From NCBI GenBank assembly GCA_904373265.1, contig CAJFEE010000003.1:62001-126000 (forward strand): DNA of 64,000 nucleotides. Direction: 5' to 3'. Of the stretch, positions 1 through 10,501 are shown piece by piece. Origin of the DNA: Candidatus Harrysmithiimonas galli (GTDB lineage Bacteria; Bacillota; Bacilli; CAJFEE01). How positions within the stretch are numbered: the stretch's first letter is position 1; every line of letters begins with the position of its first letter. A model generated the notes under the pieces. It was not told the DNA's origin. It did not search any database and was given only the letters and a program-made list of their open reading frames with translations. Made by a program: the position numbers and the translations under genes.

Positions 1-737
1 TTTAATACTTTAATAAATGTGCCTTTCATACCCAAAGAACGTGATTCAATTACACCAGCACTTTCAAGCTTTCTCAATGCATTTACAATCACTGATCTTG
101 TAATGCCTACACGATCTGCAATTTTGCTTGCAACCAATAGTCCTTCAGAACCTTGTAATTCAATAAAAATATGCTCAATCGCTTCCAACTCACTATAAGA
201 CAAAGAACCGATTGCCATTTGTACAACAGCTTGACTTCTAGCTTCCTCTTCAATCACTTCAGATTTCTCACGTAAAATCTCCATACCAACAAGTGTTGCT
301 CCACATTCTCCCAAAATCAAATCTTCTTCAGAAAACTCCTGAGTACAACGAGACAAGATTAAAGAAGCCAATCTTTCTCCTCCGCCTAATACCGGAATAA
401 TTGTAGATAAGCCATCTTTAAATGCTTCTTTACTTTCTTTTGGATAAATACTGTAGCGGCTGTCTACTTTAATATTTTGAGCTGTTTCCATAATATCCAT
501 TAAAGATTCGGCATATTCAAGCGGAAATTGTCTTTCCTCCAAAATATCTTCCATTCTTTCGCTTTCAATTTCTTCATAAATTGAATACCCCAAAAGCTTT
601 CCTCTTCTTGAAATAATATACACATTTGCACCAATTACAAGCTGTAATGCTGTTGCCATTTCTTTAAAATTCACAGCTTTTCCATTCGCCTGCTGTAATA
701 ATCGATTAATTTTTCTTGTTTTTTCTAATAATGTCAT
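1..737 (-). CDS. codY: Global transcriptional regulator CodY (3' end cut by window edge)
   Basis: CodY is the GTP- and branched-chain-amino-acid-responsive regulator of stationary-phase and nutrient genes in Firmicutes. Reading down from the ATG at 735-737 (good AGGAGG ribosome site just upstream) gives about 245 codons with no stop before the window edge. The family length is about 259, so roughly a dozen C-terminal residues are missing. The N-terminal GAF-type ligand domain begins [15 protein letters not shown]. The C-terminal winged helix-turn-helix contains [20 protein letters not shown], the family signature. It is the last gene of the xerC-hslV-hslU-codY cluster, the order seen in B. 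subtilis. In that species the fla/che operon lies beyond codY, which here would be outside the window. Confidence 0.96.
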   Translation of the reverse strand, partial: MTLLEKTRKINRLLQQANGKAVNFKEMATALQLVIGANVYIISRRGKLLGYSIYEEIESERMEDILEERQFPLEYAESLMDIMETAQNIKVDSRYSIYPKESKEAFKDGLSTIIPVLGGGERLASLILSRCTQEFSEEDLILGECGATLVGMEILREKSEVIEEEARSQAVVQMAIGSLSYSELEAIEHIFIELQGSEGLLVASKIADRVGITRSVIVNALRKLESAGVIESRSLGMKGTFIKVL

Positions 738-770
738 ATTCTTTTCCTCCTAAAAAATTTATTATTTGTT

Positions 771-2174
771 TTATAAAATATATTGACTTAAGTCACGATT
801 TTTAGAAATCGATTTCAACTTATCGTCTACATATTGAGCAGTAATCGTAATTTTCTCCAAATGAATATCTGGCGCTTCAAATAGAAGTTCCTCTAAAAGT
901 TTTTCTACAATCGTATGAAGTCTTCTAGCCCCAATATTTTCAGTTTCCTGATTCACTTCAAACGCAATTTCTGCAATGCGAGTGATGGCATCCTCACAAA
1001 AATCAACGGTTATCCCTTCTGTTTGTAGCAATGCGATATATTGCTTTGTAATGGCATGATCCGGTTCTGTCAAAATATTTTTAAAATCTTCAACAGATAA
1101 GCGATTTAATTCTACTCGAATCGGGAAACGACCTTGAAGCTCTGGAATTAAATCTGAGGGCTTCGAAATATGAAACGCACCAGCTGCAATAAATAAAATG
1201 TAATCTGTTTTTACTGGTCCATATTTCGTGTTGATTGTTGAACCTTCTACAATAGGTAAAATATCACGCTGTACACCTTCTCTTGACACATCAGCGCCAT
1301 GCTGATTAGCTTTTGCAGCAATCTTATCAAATTCATCAATAAAAATAATTCCCATTTGTTCAGCGCGTTTTACTGCCTCTTGAGATACTTCATCCATATC
1401 AATCAGCTTCTGCGCCTCTTCATGAATCAATAATGGCCGTGCTTCTTTAACGGTACATTTTCTTTTTTTTATTTTTTTGGGCATTAATGCACCAAGTGCA
1501 TCCTGCATATTTAATCCAAATTGCTCTAAATTCTGATTTGCACCTAATAAATCCATTAAGCCCCCGGTTTGTTGTTCCACCTCAATTGTTACCATCTCAT
1601 CTTCTAGCTCTCCGCTTTGCAACGCAGCAAACTTTTCTGCACGCAATCTTTGCAAGGTTTGTTGCTCCTCATTTACACTTGGCTGCGCAGCTTGATGATT
1701 TTGTTGACCTTGGAATAAAAATTCAAGCGGATTTTTAAACTCCGATTTTTTTTGTTTTTCTGGAACAAGCAACTCAATTAAACGTTCATTGGCTCGTTCT
1801 ACCGCCCGGCTGTGTACAGCAGTCATTTTTTCATCTTTAACCATGCGAACAGATGTTTCTATCAAGTCGCGAACCATAGATTCAACATCACGCCCTACAT
1901 ATCCAACCTCTGTAAATTTTGTTGCCTCAACTTTTACAAATGGTGCTCCAACCAATTTCGCCAAACGACGTGCAATTTCAGTTTTCCCGACACCAGTCGG
2001 ACCAATCATTAAAATATTTTTTGGAGAAATTTCATTTTGGAGCTTTTCATCTAAAAGGCTGCGTCGATAGCGATTTCGTAATGAAATGGCAACAGCCTTC
2101 TTTGCATCCTTTTGTCCAATAATATACTGATCAAGTTTCTCAACAATTTGTCTCGGCGTAAAAGAAACACTCAT
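771..2174 (-). CDS. hslU: HslU (ClpY), ATPase subunit of the HslUV protease
   Basis: AAA+ unfoldase that feeds substrates into the HslV peptidase in the cytoplasm. The 467-residue product has a Walker A motif GPTGVGKT at about residues 58-65, the substrate-gripping pore motif GYVG at about 91-94, a Walker [10 protein letters not shown], and a C-terminal tail LSQYIL of the kind that docks into HslV. The central I-domain is present, so the length is normal. It starts 11 bases after hslV and is transcribed with xerC, hslV and codY. Confidence 0.97.
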   Translation of the reverse strand: MSVSFTPRQIVEKLDQYIIGQKDAKKAVAISLRNRYRRSLLDEKLQNEISPKNILMIGPTGVGKTEIARRLAKLVGAPFVKVEATKFTEVGYVGRDVESMVRDLIETSVRMVKDEKMTAVHSRAVERANERLIELLVPEKQKKSEFKNPLEFLFQGQQNHQAAQPSVNEEQQTLQRLRAEKFAALQSGELEDEMVTIEVEQQTGGLMDLLGANQNLEQFGLNMQDALGALMPKKIKKRKCTVKEARPLLIHEEAQKLIDMDEVSQEAVKRAEQMGIIFIDEFDKIAAKANQHGADVSREGVQRDILPIVEGSTINTKYGPVKTDYILFIAAGAFHISKPSDLIPELQGRFPIRVELNRLSVEDFKNILTEPDHAITKQYIALLQTEGITVDFCEDAITRIAEIAFEVNQETENIGARRLHTIVEKLLEELLFEAPDIHLEKITITAQYVDDKLKSISKNRDLSQYIL

Positions 2175-2185
2175 GAAAGAACCCC

Positions 2186-2734
2186 CTAAATCTCTTCCAG
2201 AATAATTTGTTTATTTGTATATACACATAAATCTCCAGCAATTTCAAGTGCAGCTTTTGCAATTTCAGCAGCTGTCATTTGCTCCCCAGCAAAATGCTTC
2301 AATGCTCGTCCAGCACTCAGCGCATAATTTCCGCCAGATCCAATGGCTAAAATTCCATCATCTGGCTCAATCACCTCTCCACTGCCTGAAACCAATAAAA
2401 GATTCGTCTTATCCATCACAATCAACATGGCTTCTAATTTTTGTAAAGCACGGTCACTTCGCCATTTTTTCGCCGTTTCTACAGCCGCTCTTGTCAAATT
2501 CCCATTATAGGTCTCCAATTGCGTTTCAAAAATATCATACAAAGTAAACGCATCGGCAACTGCACCCGCAAAACCAGCTACAACTTTATCATTATATAGT
2601 CTACGAACTTTTTTCGCTGTGTTTTTCATAATGACAGCATTGCCTAATGTAACTTGCCCATCTCCAGCCATTGCCATTTTTCCCTTATGTGAAATGGCAA
2701 ATATGGTGGTTGAATGAAAATCAGAATGATACAT
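2186..2734 (-). CDS. hslV: HslV (ClpQ), peptidase subunit of the HslUV protease
   Basis: Proteasome-like N-terminal nucleophile hydrolase working with HslU. The 182-residue sequence matches the family from [10 protein letters not shown] onward, including [11 protein letters not shown] and the [16 protein letters not shown] segment. The start ATG at 2734 is set by an AGAAAGGAG ribosome site 7 bases upstream. The product begins with eight residues (MYHSDFHS) before the conserved Thr-Thr pair. E. coli HslV has only Met before this Thr, while the B. subtilis enzyme is reported to use an N-terminal Ser after its Met. Here residue 2 is Tyr, so the nucleophile is probably exposed by removing a longer propeptide. 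The processing is inferred. Confidence 0.96.
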   Translation of the reverse strand: MYHSDFHSTTIFAISHKGKMAMAGDGQVTLGNAVIMKNTAKKVRRLYNDKVVAGFAGAVADAFTLYDIFETQLETYNGNLTRAAVETAKKWRSDRALQKLEAMLIVMDKTNLLLVSGSGEVIEPDDGILAIGSGGNYALSAGRALKHFAGEQMTAAEIAKAALEIAGDLCVYTNKQIILEEI

Positions 2735-2748
2735 TCAAAAACTCCTTT

Positions 2749-3645
2749 CTAACGCTTTTGAGCGCGTGGATGATACATATTGTACACATTTTGTAATCGA
2801 TCTTTCGTTACATGCGTATAAATCTGTGTTGTTGCCAAATTTTCATGTCCTAATAATTCTTGAACAACTCTCAGATCTGCACCGCGATTCAATAGATGGG
2901 TGGCAAACGTATGTCTCAACATGTGCGGAGAAATCTTTTGAATTTCTGCAATATCTTCAATCCACTTTGTAAAAATATATTGTATACCTCTTGCTGTAAG
3001 TGATTTTCCTAAATGATTGACAAATAAAAATTCGTGTGGCTCAACATGTTTCATTAATTTTGGTCGTGCAATTTCCAAATATGTTTTTAAGGCCTGTCGT
3101 GCGTGCTGCCCAAACGGAACGAATCTTTCTTTATTCCGCTTTCCAAATACAAGAAGCGTATTTGTATAAAAATCAACAGAATCAACCCTCAATTTGCAGC
3201 ACTCGCTCACACGAATTCCAGTACCATATAACAATTCAAGAATAACTATATTTCTCAAGTTTAACGGCGTTTCTTCCAATTTTTGAGAAAATAAAAGTTC
3301 CATCTCATCTTCATAAAAAAAATTCGGTAATCTAATTTCTTTTTTGGGTAAAGAAACAGTTAAAAAGGGATTTTTCTTGACAACTCCTTCCTTTAGAAGA
3401 AATTTATAAAAAGAACGTAGCGCAGAAATTTTACGAGCAATCGTTGCTCGTTTATAATTTTTTGTGTATAATATTTGCAAAAAATTTCTTACCTCAATCA
3501 TACCCACATCTATATAAGAAGGTATCGCTTCTGTCTCTAAAAATGTCAAGAATTGTAAAATATCTTTTCTATAATTTGTAATTGTTAATTCTGAATAATT
3601 TCGTTCAAATTTTATTTCATGTAAGAATGCTTGAACATATTCCAT
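2749..3645 (-). CDS. xerC: Tyrosine recombinase XerC (CodV)
   Basis: Site-specific tyrosine recombinase that with XerD resolves chromosome dimers at dif. It has an N-terminal SAM-like core-binding domain (about residues 1-90) and a C-terminal catalytic domain. Catalytic residues are visible: Arg in YGTGIRVSE, HMLRHTFATH giving His and Arg, LLGHE, and the Tyr nucleophile in TTQIYTHV. The reading frame also allows a TTG start at 3651. The ATG at 3645 is preferred because it lies 9 bases after AGAGGTGAT, whereas the TTG almost touches that site. It is the first gene of the hslVU-codY cluster. Confidence 0.95.
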   Translation of the reverse strand: MEYVQAFLHEIKFERNYSELTITNYRKDILQFLTFLETEAIPSYIDVGMIEVRNFLQILYTKNYKRATIARKISALRSFYKFLLKEGVVKKNPFLTVSLPKKEIRLPNFFYEDEMELLFSQKLEETPLNLRNIVILELLYGTGIRVSECCKLRVDSVDFYTNTLLVFGKRNKERFVPFGQHARQALKTYLEIARPKLMKHVEPHEFLFVNHLGKSLTARGIQYIFTKWIEDIAEIQKISPHMLRHTFATHLLNRGADLRVVQELLGHENLATTQIYTHVTKDRLQNVYNMYHPRAQKR

Positions 3646-3716
3646 CTTCAATCACCTCTTGAAAAGGGCAACTTCATCATATCATATTTTTATATAAAAC
3701 TCAATAAACTACTACT

Positions 3717-5024
3717 TCAATTTAAATAATTTGAAATTATTTGTAAAGAATATGACGCCATTTGTTCATATTTTTCTTTTTTATTTCGAATTTTTTTCGA
3801 TAATGGCGGTAGCAAGCCAAAATTGGCATTCATTGGTTGAAAATTTTTTGCATTTGTATGTGTAATATAGTATGCCATACTCCCAATCATAGTGGCTCGC
3901 GGAAATAAACGCACAGGAAAATTTTTTAACCGTCGTGCCAAATGATAACCTGCACTAAGACCACTTGCTGCCGACTCTACATATCCTTCAACACCGGTCA
4001 TTTGTCCGGCAAAATAAATTCGATCCTCAGCTTTAAACGAAAAATCCTCATTTAAAAGAACTGGAGAGTTCAAAAATGTATTGCGGTGCATCACACCATA
4101 CCGGACAAAATTTGCATTTTCCAAGCCTGGAATCATTTGAAACACTCGTTTTTGCTCCGACCATTTCAAATGGGTTTGAAATCCAACCAGATTATATAAA
4201 GTTCCTGCTGCATTATCTTGCCGAAGCTGAACAACGGCATACGGACGTTCTCCTGTTCTTGGATCTTCAAGACCAACAGGTTTTAACGGACCAAATAATA
4301 AAGTTTTTAACCCGCGATTTGCCAAAACTTCAATTGGCATGCAACCTTCAAAGTATTTTTCCTTTTCAAAAGAATTAAGCGGCGCCGTTTGTGCATGAAT
4401 CAACGCTTCATAAAACATCTCAAATTGCTTCTGGTTCATCGGACAGTTTAAATATGCTGCTTCCCCTTTATCATAACGTGACTTTAAATAAACGATATTC
4501 ATATTTAAACTATCTTTTTCCACAATCGGTGCAGCTGCATCATAAAAATAAAAGCTGTCTGCACCCGTTAGACGCTGAATCTGTGAGGACAACGCTTTAG
4601 AGGTCAAAGGACCAGTTGCAATAATCACATATCCTTCGGAAGGAATTTCCTTCAATTCCTTCCGAACGATTTCAATATTCGGATGATTGGATAAAACCTC
4701 TGTTACTTGTTTTGAGAAGTTTTCCCTATCTACAGCAAGTGCACCCCCAGCCGGAACTTGTGTTTCATCCGCAATTCGAATGATTAACGAATCAAATCTT
4801 CTCATCTCTTCTTTTAATAACCCAACACCGTTGGTTAACTGATTGGAACGTAAAGAATTGCTGCAAACCAACTCAGCAAAATGAGGCGTGTGATGCGCTG
4901 GTGTCATCTGACCAGGTCGCATTTCATATAATTTCACATAAATTCCTTGCTTTGCAAGCTGCCAAGCCGCTTCACTGCCAGCTAAACCAGCTCCAATCAC
5001 AATGACTGTATCCTGAGTTTTCAT
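3717..5024 (-). CDS. trmFO: TrmFO, folate/FAD-dependent tRNA m5U54 methyltransferase
   Basis: Methylates U54 in the T-loop of tRNA using 5,10-methylenetetrahydrofolate and FADH2. The 435-residue product opens with an FAD-binding Rossmann motif, [12 protein letters not shown], and carries the family segments [10 protein letters not shown] and [15 protein letters not shown]. It is full length. It lies between topA and xerC, the standard Bacillales position. A 15-base gap to topA suggests co-transcription from the topA promoter. Confidence 0.97.
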   Translation of the reverse strand: MKTQDTVIVIGAGLAGSEAAWQLAKQGIYVKLYEMRPGQMTPAHHTPHFAELVCSNSLRSNQLTNGVGLLKEEMRRFDSLIIRIADETQVPAGGALAVDRENFSKQVTEVLSNHPNIEIVRKELKEIPSEGYVIIATGPLTSKALSSQIQRLTGADSFYFYDAAAPIVEKDSLNMNIVYLKSRYDKGEAAYLNCPMNQKQFEMFYEALIHAQTAPLNSFEKEKYFEGCMPIEVLANRGLKTLLFGPLKPVGLEDPRTGERPYAVVQLRQDNAAGTLYNLVGFQTHLKWSEQKRVFQMIPGLENANFVRYGVMHRNTFLNSPVLLNEDFSFKAEDRIYFAGQMTGVEGYVESAASGLSAGYHLARRLKNFPVRLFPRATMIGSMAYYITHTNAKNFQPMNANFGLLPPLSKKIRNKKEKYEQMASYSLQIISNYLN

Positions 5025-5039
5025 CTGCGTACCTCTTTT

Positions 5040-7121
5040 CTAAGCTTGCTGTTCTTCATAATCACAATTCAAACACGAAATTTTTAAACTTTTTTTCAAT
5101 TTTTTCTCCACCAATACACTGTTACATTTTGGACACGGACGTGTAATCGGTTTATCCCAAGATGTAAAGTCACAATCTGGATAAGTTGAACAACCATAAA
5201 AAGTTTTTCCTCTTTTGTTCGATTTGCGTTCAATAATATTTCCTTTTTGACATTTCGGACAAACAACACCCGTATCTTTTATAATCGGCTTAGCATTTCG
5301 ACAATCTGGAAAATTTGAGCAAGCCATAAACTTACCGTAACGCCCATGCTTATAGACCATCTCAGCTCCACAATGCTCACATTGTTCCCCAACATAATCC
5401 GGTGTCAATTCAACAAATGCTAGTTCCTCCTCTGCCTTTAGCAGTTCTTTATGAAAGCCATCATAAAATTTATTCACAACTTGAACCCAGTTTTTCTTCC
5501 CTTCACCGATTAAATCCAGTGAAGATTCCATTTGTGCGGTAAACTCCACATTCATAATATCCATAAAATATTGGTTCATAATATCCACAACAATTGCACC
5601 AAGTTCTGTTGGAATAAACCGTTTATTATCCAGTATCACATAACCTCTTTTTTGAATCGTTTCAATGGTTGCAACATAGGTAGATGGTCTACCAATACCC
5701 AATTCTTCTAATGTTTTAACCAACCGAGCTTCAGTATAGCGTGGCGGCGGCTGCGTAAAATGCTGCTTTGGAGAAATGTCACACAAAACTACTTCATCCC
5801 CTTCTTCCAAAGCCGGTAGCCTTTTATTGATGTCAATCTCTTGCTTGTCGTCTGTACTTTCTACATACACTTTCATAAATCCTTGAAATTTGACTGTGGA
5901 GCCATTGGCATAAAAATCCAGCCCATTTTTTGAAATTTTCGCTCGCACAGTATCTAATTTTGCAGGCGCCATCTGGCTTGCAATAAAACGTTCCCAAATC
6001 AACTTATACAATCGATATTGATCTCGTGAGAGAACATCCTTCAATTCTTCTGGTGTACGCAAAGTTGAAGTCGGACGAATGGCTTCATGTGCATCCTGAC
6101 TATTATCGTTGTTTTTTTGCTTTTTCTTTTCCAGACCAACATACGCTTGACCAAAAGTTTCCATAATATAGGCTTGGCACTCTTCTTGAGCAACAGCAGA
6201 AATTCGAGTAGAATCGGTACGCATATAGGTAATCAAACCTTCAATTTTTCCGCGCCCTATCTCAACACCTTCATAAAGTTGCTGTGCCAAAAGCATAGTT
6301 TTTTTCGCCTTCATATTTAACTTTCTGGCTGCCTCTTGTTGTAATGATGAGGTTGTAAAAGGTACAGCTGGAAATTTCTTTCTTTCTTTTCGTACAACCT
6401 CGGTTACTGAAAAAAAGGTACCCTTTTCTAACCGAGAAACAATCTTCAAGGCTTCTTCTTCACTTTTCAATTCAATTTTTTTTCCGTTCTCACCATAAAA
6501 ATTTGCAGAAAAAGATGCCTTATCTTTCAAAAATTCAACCGGAATTGTCCAATATTCTTCTGGTACAAAACTTTGTATCTCATTTTCACGATCATTAATT
6601 AATTTTACCGCTATAGATTGCACACGTCCTGCACTCAATCCTTTTTTTACCTTTTTCCACAAAAGCGGGCTGATTTGATAACCAACCAGCCGATCTAAAA
6701 TCCGTCTCGTTTGCTGTGCATTCACTAAATTTATATTGATCGCTCGCGGATGTTTAAAAGATTCCTTAATCGCATCCTTTGTAATTTCATTAAAAACAAC
6801 ACGACATGGCGAATGCAAGTCAATATTTAACGTATGGGCTAAATGCCATGCAATAGCCTCTCCTTCACGATCAGGGTCAGAGGCCAAATAAACACGTTTT
6901 ACCTTTTTTACAGCCTTTTTTAAATCCTTTACAATTTGACCTTTTCCACGAATGGTTATATATCTCGGTTCAAAATCATGTTCAATGTCAATCCCCATTT
7001 GACTTCTTGGTAAATCACGCACATGCCCCATTGAAGCGACTACTTTGTACTTTTTCCCCAAGTATCTTTCAATGGTTTTGGCTTTAGCAGGCGATTCAAC
7101 AATTACTAAATTTTCTTCCAT
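5040..7121 (-). CDS. topA: DNA topoisomerase I
   Basis: Type IA topoisomerase that relaxes negative supercoils. The 693-residue protein has the N-terminal Toprim domain ([18 protein letters not shown] at 81-89) and the active-site Tyr in [10 protein letters not shown] (Tyr299). The C-terminal zinc-ribbon region has three Cys4 modules, beginning at [16 protein letters not shown] and CPKCNSVL. The third keeps CPKC and CLNC. The start ATG follows GGAGGCAAGGC. A strong consensus-type promoter lies 42-70 bases upstream. Confidence 0.97.
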   Translation of the reverse strand: MEENLVIVESPAKAKTIERYLGKKYKVVASMGHVRDLPRSQMGIDIEHDFEPRYITIRGKGQIVKDLKKAVKKVKRVYLASDPDREGEAIAWHLAHTLNIDLHSPCRVVFNEITKDAIKESFKHPRAININLVNAQQTRRILDRLVGYQISPLLWKKVKKGLSAGRVQSIAVKLINDRENEIQSFVPEEYWTIPVEFLKDKASFSANFYGENGKKIELKSEEEALKIVSRLEKGTFFSVTEVVRKERKKFPAVPFTTSSLQQEAARKLNMKAKKTMLLAQQLYEGVEIGRGKIEGLITYMRTDSTRISAVAQEECQAYIMETFGQAYVGLEKKKQKNNDNSQDAHEAIRPTSTLRTPEELKDVLSRDQYRLYKLIWERFIASQMAPAKLDTVRAKISKNGLDFYANGSTVKFQGFMKVYVESTDDKQEIDINKRLPALEEGDEVVLCDISPKQHFTQPPPRYTEARLVKTLEELGIGRPSTYVATIETIQKRGYVILDNKRFIPTELGAIVVDIMNQYFMDIMNVEFTAQMESSLDLIGEGKKNWVQVVNKFYDGFHKELLKAEEELAFVELTPDYVGEQCEHCGAEMVYKHGRYGKFMACSNFPDCRNAKPIIKDTGVVCPKCQKGNIIERKSNKRGKTFYGCSTYPDCDFTSWDKPITRPCPKCNSVLVEKKLKKSLKISCLNCDYEEQQA

Positions 7122-7162
7122 GCCTTGCCTCCTTAATGAAAAGCCTAGATAAACATTAATAA

Positions 7163-7191
7163 TTATTATCTGATTTCCTAAAAGTTGTCAA
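7163..7191 (-). promoter_or_regulatory. Sigma-A type promoter of topA-trmFO
   Basis: On the minus strand there is a perfect -35 TTGACA (7186-7191), a 17-base spacer and a -10 TAATAA (7163-7168), about 42 bases upstream of the topA start. It is the best -35/-10 pair between dprA and topA, so topA is likely transcribed independently of dprA. Confidence 0.72.
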
Positions 7192-7247
7192 ATAAATTTG
7201 TAGCTTTTGCATAATTTTGTTCTAAAAAATTTAAATGTCTAACCTTC

Positions 7248-8102
7248 TTATAACATTTGTTTACAAATTTTCAAAATATCATATCCATCACAGACCAGAT
7301 TTGCTCCTTCTTGAATTAACCGATGGCAACCCACTGAATTTTCATTAAAAACGGAACCCGGAACTGCAAAAATCTCACGCCCTTCTTCCAAAGCCAGTTG
7401 TGCTGTAATTAAGGTACCACTTTTGGCTCTTGCTTCTATCACAACCGTAGCAATACTCAAACCAGCAATAATCCGATTTCGCTCAACAAAACGCCATTTT
7501 TGAGGTCTAACATATGGTGGATATTCAGTCAGCAGCAACTGACTAAAAGCAATTTGGTTTGCGAGTCTGCTATTGGATTTAGGATATATATAATTAAATC
7601 CACTGCCTAAAACCGCAATGGTCATTCCTTTTTTCTCCATCGTAAATAAATGAGCATATGTATCTATACCATTTGCCAATCCACTCACAATACAAAATTT
7701 CGAATCAATCAGCGGTGAAACCATTTTTTGTAAAACAAAATAAGCATTTTTAGAAGGCGTTCTTGTACCGATCACGGAGATACATATATTTTGTAAAAGC
7801 CGAATGTCTCCTTTAGCATATAAAACAAGCGGCGGATCATAAATATTTTTTAAAGAAACCGGATAAGCCTTGTCAAATATTGTAATGATCTGCATCTCCT
7901 TACGCAAATCTTCGGGTAGGATAAAGTTTTTCGACATTTTTTTTACTGACTCACAACTGGTTTGATACAAACATTTTTTTGGCATTTGTAATGATAATGC
8001 ATAAAGTGCATACAAAATTTCTTGATCTTGCAAAATTTCTGCATAAAATGCTTGCCGATTCCCTTGACTTTTATAGTGATAATAAATCAATCTTTCTCTC
8101 AT
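7248..8102 (-). CDS. dprA: DNA-processing protein DprA (Smf)
   Basis: Loads RecA onto incoming single-stranded DNA in transformation. The 284-residue product has the Rossmann-fold core: IGTRTPSKNAY, VSGLANGIDTYAH, AVLGSGFNYIYP, FVERNRIIAGLS and KSGTLITAQLALE. It ends soon after GANLVCDGYDILKICKQ, so it lacks the C-terminal winged-helix extension of longer DprA proteins. The start follows AAGGAGAGAAATC. Genes on both sides are separated from it by about 125 and 215 bases. In B. subtilis sucCD lies between this gene and ylqH; here it is absent. Confidence 0.94.
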   Translation of the reverse strand: MRERLIYYHYKSQGNRQAFYAEILQDQEILYALYALSLQMPKKCLYQTSCESVKKMSKNFILPEDLRKEMQIITIFDKAYPVSLKNIYDPPLVLYAKGDIRLLQNICISVIGTRTPSKNAYFVLQKMVSPLIDSKFCIVSGLANGIDTYAHLFTMEKKGMTIAVLGSGFNYIYPKSNSRLANQIAFSQLLLTEYPPYVRPQKWRFVERNRIIAGLSIATVVIEARAKSGTLITAQLALEEGREIFAVPGSVFNENSVGCHRLIQEGANLVCDGYDILKICKQML

Positions 8103-8171
8103 GATTTCTCTCCTTTTTTCTTTTGTAACAAGAATTTATTAAAAAGAAATCAAATCGGCAAAACGATAAAG

Positions 8172-8201
8172 TTTATATTTTCTACAGAAAAAGTAGATCA
8201 A
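8172..8201 (-). promoter_or_regulatory. Possible dprA promoter
   Basis: Minus-strand TTGATC (8196-8201) and TATAAA (8172-8177) separated by 18 bases, about 70 bases before the dprA start and downstream of the terminator closing the rnhB-ylqG-ylqH unit. It is a moderate match only. Confidence 0.38.
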
Positions 8202-8254
8202 CTCCAAAAAATTTCTGAAATCTCCTTAATATATACACTGAAAAATACAATTTC

Positions 8255-8305
8255 ACAAGAAAAAATAAGTCTGTCAACTTGCTTATCAAACAGGTTGACA
8301 GACTT
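8255..8305 (-). terminator. Intrinsic terminator after ylqH
   Basis: A 12-base perfect inverted repeat (AAGTCTGTCAAC, 8267-8278, paired with 8294-8305), extended by G-T pairs, sits 13 bases after the ylqH stop. On the minus strand it is followed by a run of U (ATTTTTT). It closes the rnhB-ylqG-ylqH unit. Confidence 0.88.
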
Positions 8306-8318
8306 ACTCAATTCTTTT

Positions 8319-8633
8319 TTATAGTTTCTTTTGTTTTCTTTTATCAATGCGATAGACAAATGCAAAAACTTCAGCTACAACTTGATATAGCTCTTCAGGA
8401 ATGGATTCATTAATATTAAGTTGACTCAATAATTCAACCAGAGTCGCATCACTTTGAATCGGAACACCGCTTTCCTTTGCCTTTTCTACAATGGCATCAG
8501 CAATCAACCCTTTTCCAGTAGCCACAACAAATGGTGCCTGACTTTGTTCCAGATCATATTTTAAAGCAACAGCCATATTTCTTTCTTTAATTTCTTCCAG
8601 CTCTTTTTCTCTCTGATATGGATTCTTTCTCAT
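8319..8633 (-). CDS. ylqH: FlhB C-terminal-domain homologue YlqH
   Basis: A 104-residue cytoplasmic protein corresponding only to the C-terminal cytoplasmic domain of the flagellar export switch FlhB. Visible are AVALKYDLEQSQAPFVVA, a region on IADAIVEKAKESGVPI, and the ELYQVVAEVFAFVYRID end. The membrane part and the NPTH autocleavage site of true FlhB are absent; the aligned position reads ERNMAVALKYD. It overlaps the end of ylqG by 4 bases (ATGA), so the two are translationally coupled. The function of such stand-alone FlhB tails is not settled. Confidence 0.88.
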   Translation of the reverse strand: MRKNPYQREKELEEIKERNMAVALKYDLEQSQAPFVVATGKGLIADAIVEKAKESGVPIQSDATLVELLSQLNINESIPEELYQVVAEVFAFVYRIDKRKQKKL

Positions 8634-10489
8634 ATGCGAAAATCAAATCCTTTATAGTCTGTTTGCTCCAATCGTTCCATCATCGCAAAATGAAAACCCA
8701 TTTCCTCTTCTTCCTCTGTCAACTCAAATATACAATAGTCTACATTCCCTAAATAATATCCTTTTTCTTCTAAACCTTTCTTTAAATCTTCAATATATAA
8801 ATTCCCAATCTCCTCAATAGACTGCTCTGTATAAACATTTAAACCGATAATACGGTCAACAATTTGCATATCCATAACAGTTCTTCCAATTTCATTCAAT
8901 TTCACATCAAAAATAATTCGACAAAAATCCGGATCTAAACTTCCGTCTGCCTTTCTTTTACTTTGCCAACTGATCTCCAAATCAGAGTTTAATCCCATCC
9001 CAAAAAGCGGAATGCTGATATGATAATTTTGCAAAATAGTATCCGAAAATTGGGAAATAATTTGCTGACCTGTAAATCTTGTTAATAGTGCTTCGGCATC
9101 TTTTCGAACAGAAGATGGCAATGCGACATCCTCCATAATTTTGATTAACAAGGGCTTAAATTGTTCTTCCAAACTCTCATTTTTGTTTGTACTTTGAAGC
9201 ATACTCTCAAAATTTAACCCCAATTTCATAATTGAATCTTTAATAAAACTGGCAACAGCTGTCTCAAATGTTGTAGGCTGTGTACTGGACAAATTTGAAA
9301 TAGATACAGAATTGGGTGTAGACACAAAAGTTGCTTTCTGAACGGATTCTGTCTGTTCACGTCTCATTTCTGTGTTTCCATTTATGTCAGGAGAAGTGTG
9401 TAAAATAGCAGTTTGCTGCCCCTGCACTTTTGTCGTTTCTGATGAAACAGCTACAGATGATTGTGGCTGAACACGTGAACCCTTTGCTAAATCCAATGAA
9501 AATTGTGAAACAAGCTTTGGCATTACACCTTCTTTTAATGTTTCAGAAAAGGTAATTCTTCCACTATTGACCAAAGCCTGTAACAATTGCTTTCCTTGCG
9601 CATCCCCAAGTTGATTTAAAACCTTAGGCAAAACTTGAACAAGTGCTTGATTCATTCCCCTAACCAAAACATGGAGTTCATTAGAGGTAAGTGTTGGAAA
9701 TTGTGCTTTTAACTGAGTCATAACAGATTCAGCTGTCAATCTAGGGAGCATTTTAGGAGAAAGTTCCTGAAAAGCCAAATCATTTTTGGAAAAATTTTTC
9801 GGTACTTCTGCTCGAGCTGTAGGCATGTTGGCAAGCATCTGCAATGTTTGCTGATTTTTCCCAAAATTGCTAGCCCATTGACGCAGCCCTTCCAATGATG
9901 GAAAATTCATATGTTCAGTCGTTTGCATAAACTGTGTGAACACTTGTGACATAGGCACTTTCGTATGAGTCGCAAGAATCGCCTGAAAAATATTTTTATC
10001 AAACGCAATTCCATTTTTATTCATAAAATCCAAGGTTTGTAAAACTTCAGGCGTTAGCTTTGTATTTTGAACCAAAGATAACATTTGTATAATATGATTT
10101 CGTTGAAGTGGGCTGGATCTCTGAAGAAGTCCCTCAATCAAAGTTTTTGCCAGATCATTTCCGTTTAAACGAAAGTGTGACAATAAATCACGAACCAGCT
10201 CACTAAAATTTTGAGAAGAAAGCTGACTCGGTAAATATGGCTTTAGTTCAATCATATCCCCGCTTGTTTGCAATACCTTAAAGGCATATATACCGTTTTC
10301 TCGCAAACTTTCACCTTGAACACGTACAGAAATTTCTCTGTCCCCAACTACAAGCTGTGTTGTGCCGTTACTGTTTGTTTGTTTTACACGTCCAACAATC
10401 ACCTGACCCTCTTTTAATGCAATATCTCGGTTTGTCGTTTTCAGACTGGATGTTGCAATATCTGAAACTGTCCGCTGGATTGTATTCAT
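8630..10489 (-). CDS. ylqG: YlqG-like protein with FliK-type hook-length-control C-terminus
   Basis: A 619-residue protein of uncertain role. The first 80 residues form a compact beta-rich segment (EGQVIVGRVKQ...). The middle is long, Gln/Ser/Thr-rich and low in conserved motifs. The last ~110 residues (from about LFGMGLNSDLEISWQ) resemble the FliK hook-length-control fold. The ATG at 10489 is chosen over the GTG at 10495 because AAGGAGAGG sits directly ahead. It is coupled to ylqH by a 4-base overlap and follows rnhB by 12 bases. Pairing of FliK-like and FlhB-like proteins mirrors the flagellar export-switch partners, but no flagellar gene is in this window. Confidence 0.8.
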   Translation of the reverse strand: MNTIQRTVSDIATSSLKTTNRDIALKEGQVIVGRVKQTNSNGTTQLVVGDREISVRVQGESLRENGIYAFKVLQTSGDMIELKPYLPSQLSSQNFSELVRDLLSHFRLNGNDLAKTLIEGLLQRSSPLQRNHIIQMLSLVQNTKLTPEVLQTLDFMNKNGIAFDKNIFQAILATHTKVPMSQVFTQFMQTTEHMNFPSLEGLRQWASNFGKNQQTLQMLANMPTARAEVPKNFSKNDLAFQELSPKMLPRLTAESVMTQLKAQFPTLTSNELHVLVRGMNQALVQVLPKVLNQLGDAQGKQLLQALVNSGRITFSETLKEGVMPKLVSQFSLDLAKGSRVQPQSSVAVSSETTKVQGQQTAILHTSPDINGNTEMRREQTESVQKATFVSTPNSVSISNLSSTQPTTFETAVASFIKDSIMKLGLNFESMLQSTNKNESLEEQFKPLLIKIMEDVALPSSVRKDAEALLTRFTGQQIISQFSDTILQNYHISIPLFGMGLNSDLEISWQSKRKADGSLDPDFCRIIFDVKLNEIGRTVMDMQIVDRIIGLNVYTEQSIEEIGNLYIEDLKKGLEEKGYYLGNVDYCIFELTEEEEEMGFHFAMMERLEQTDYKGFDFRI

Positions 10490-10501
10490 ACACACCTCTC
10501 C

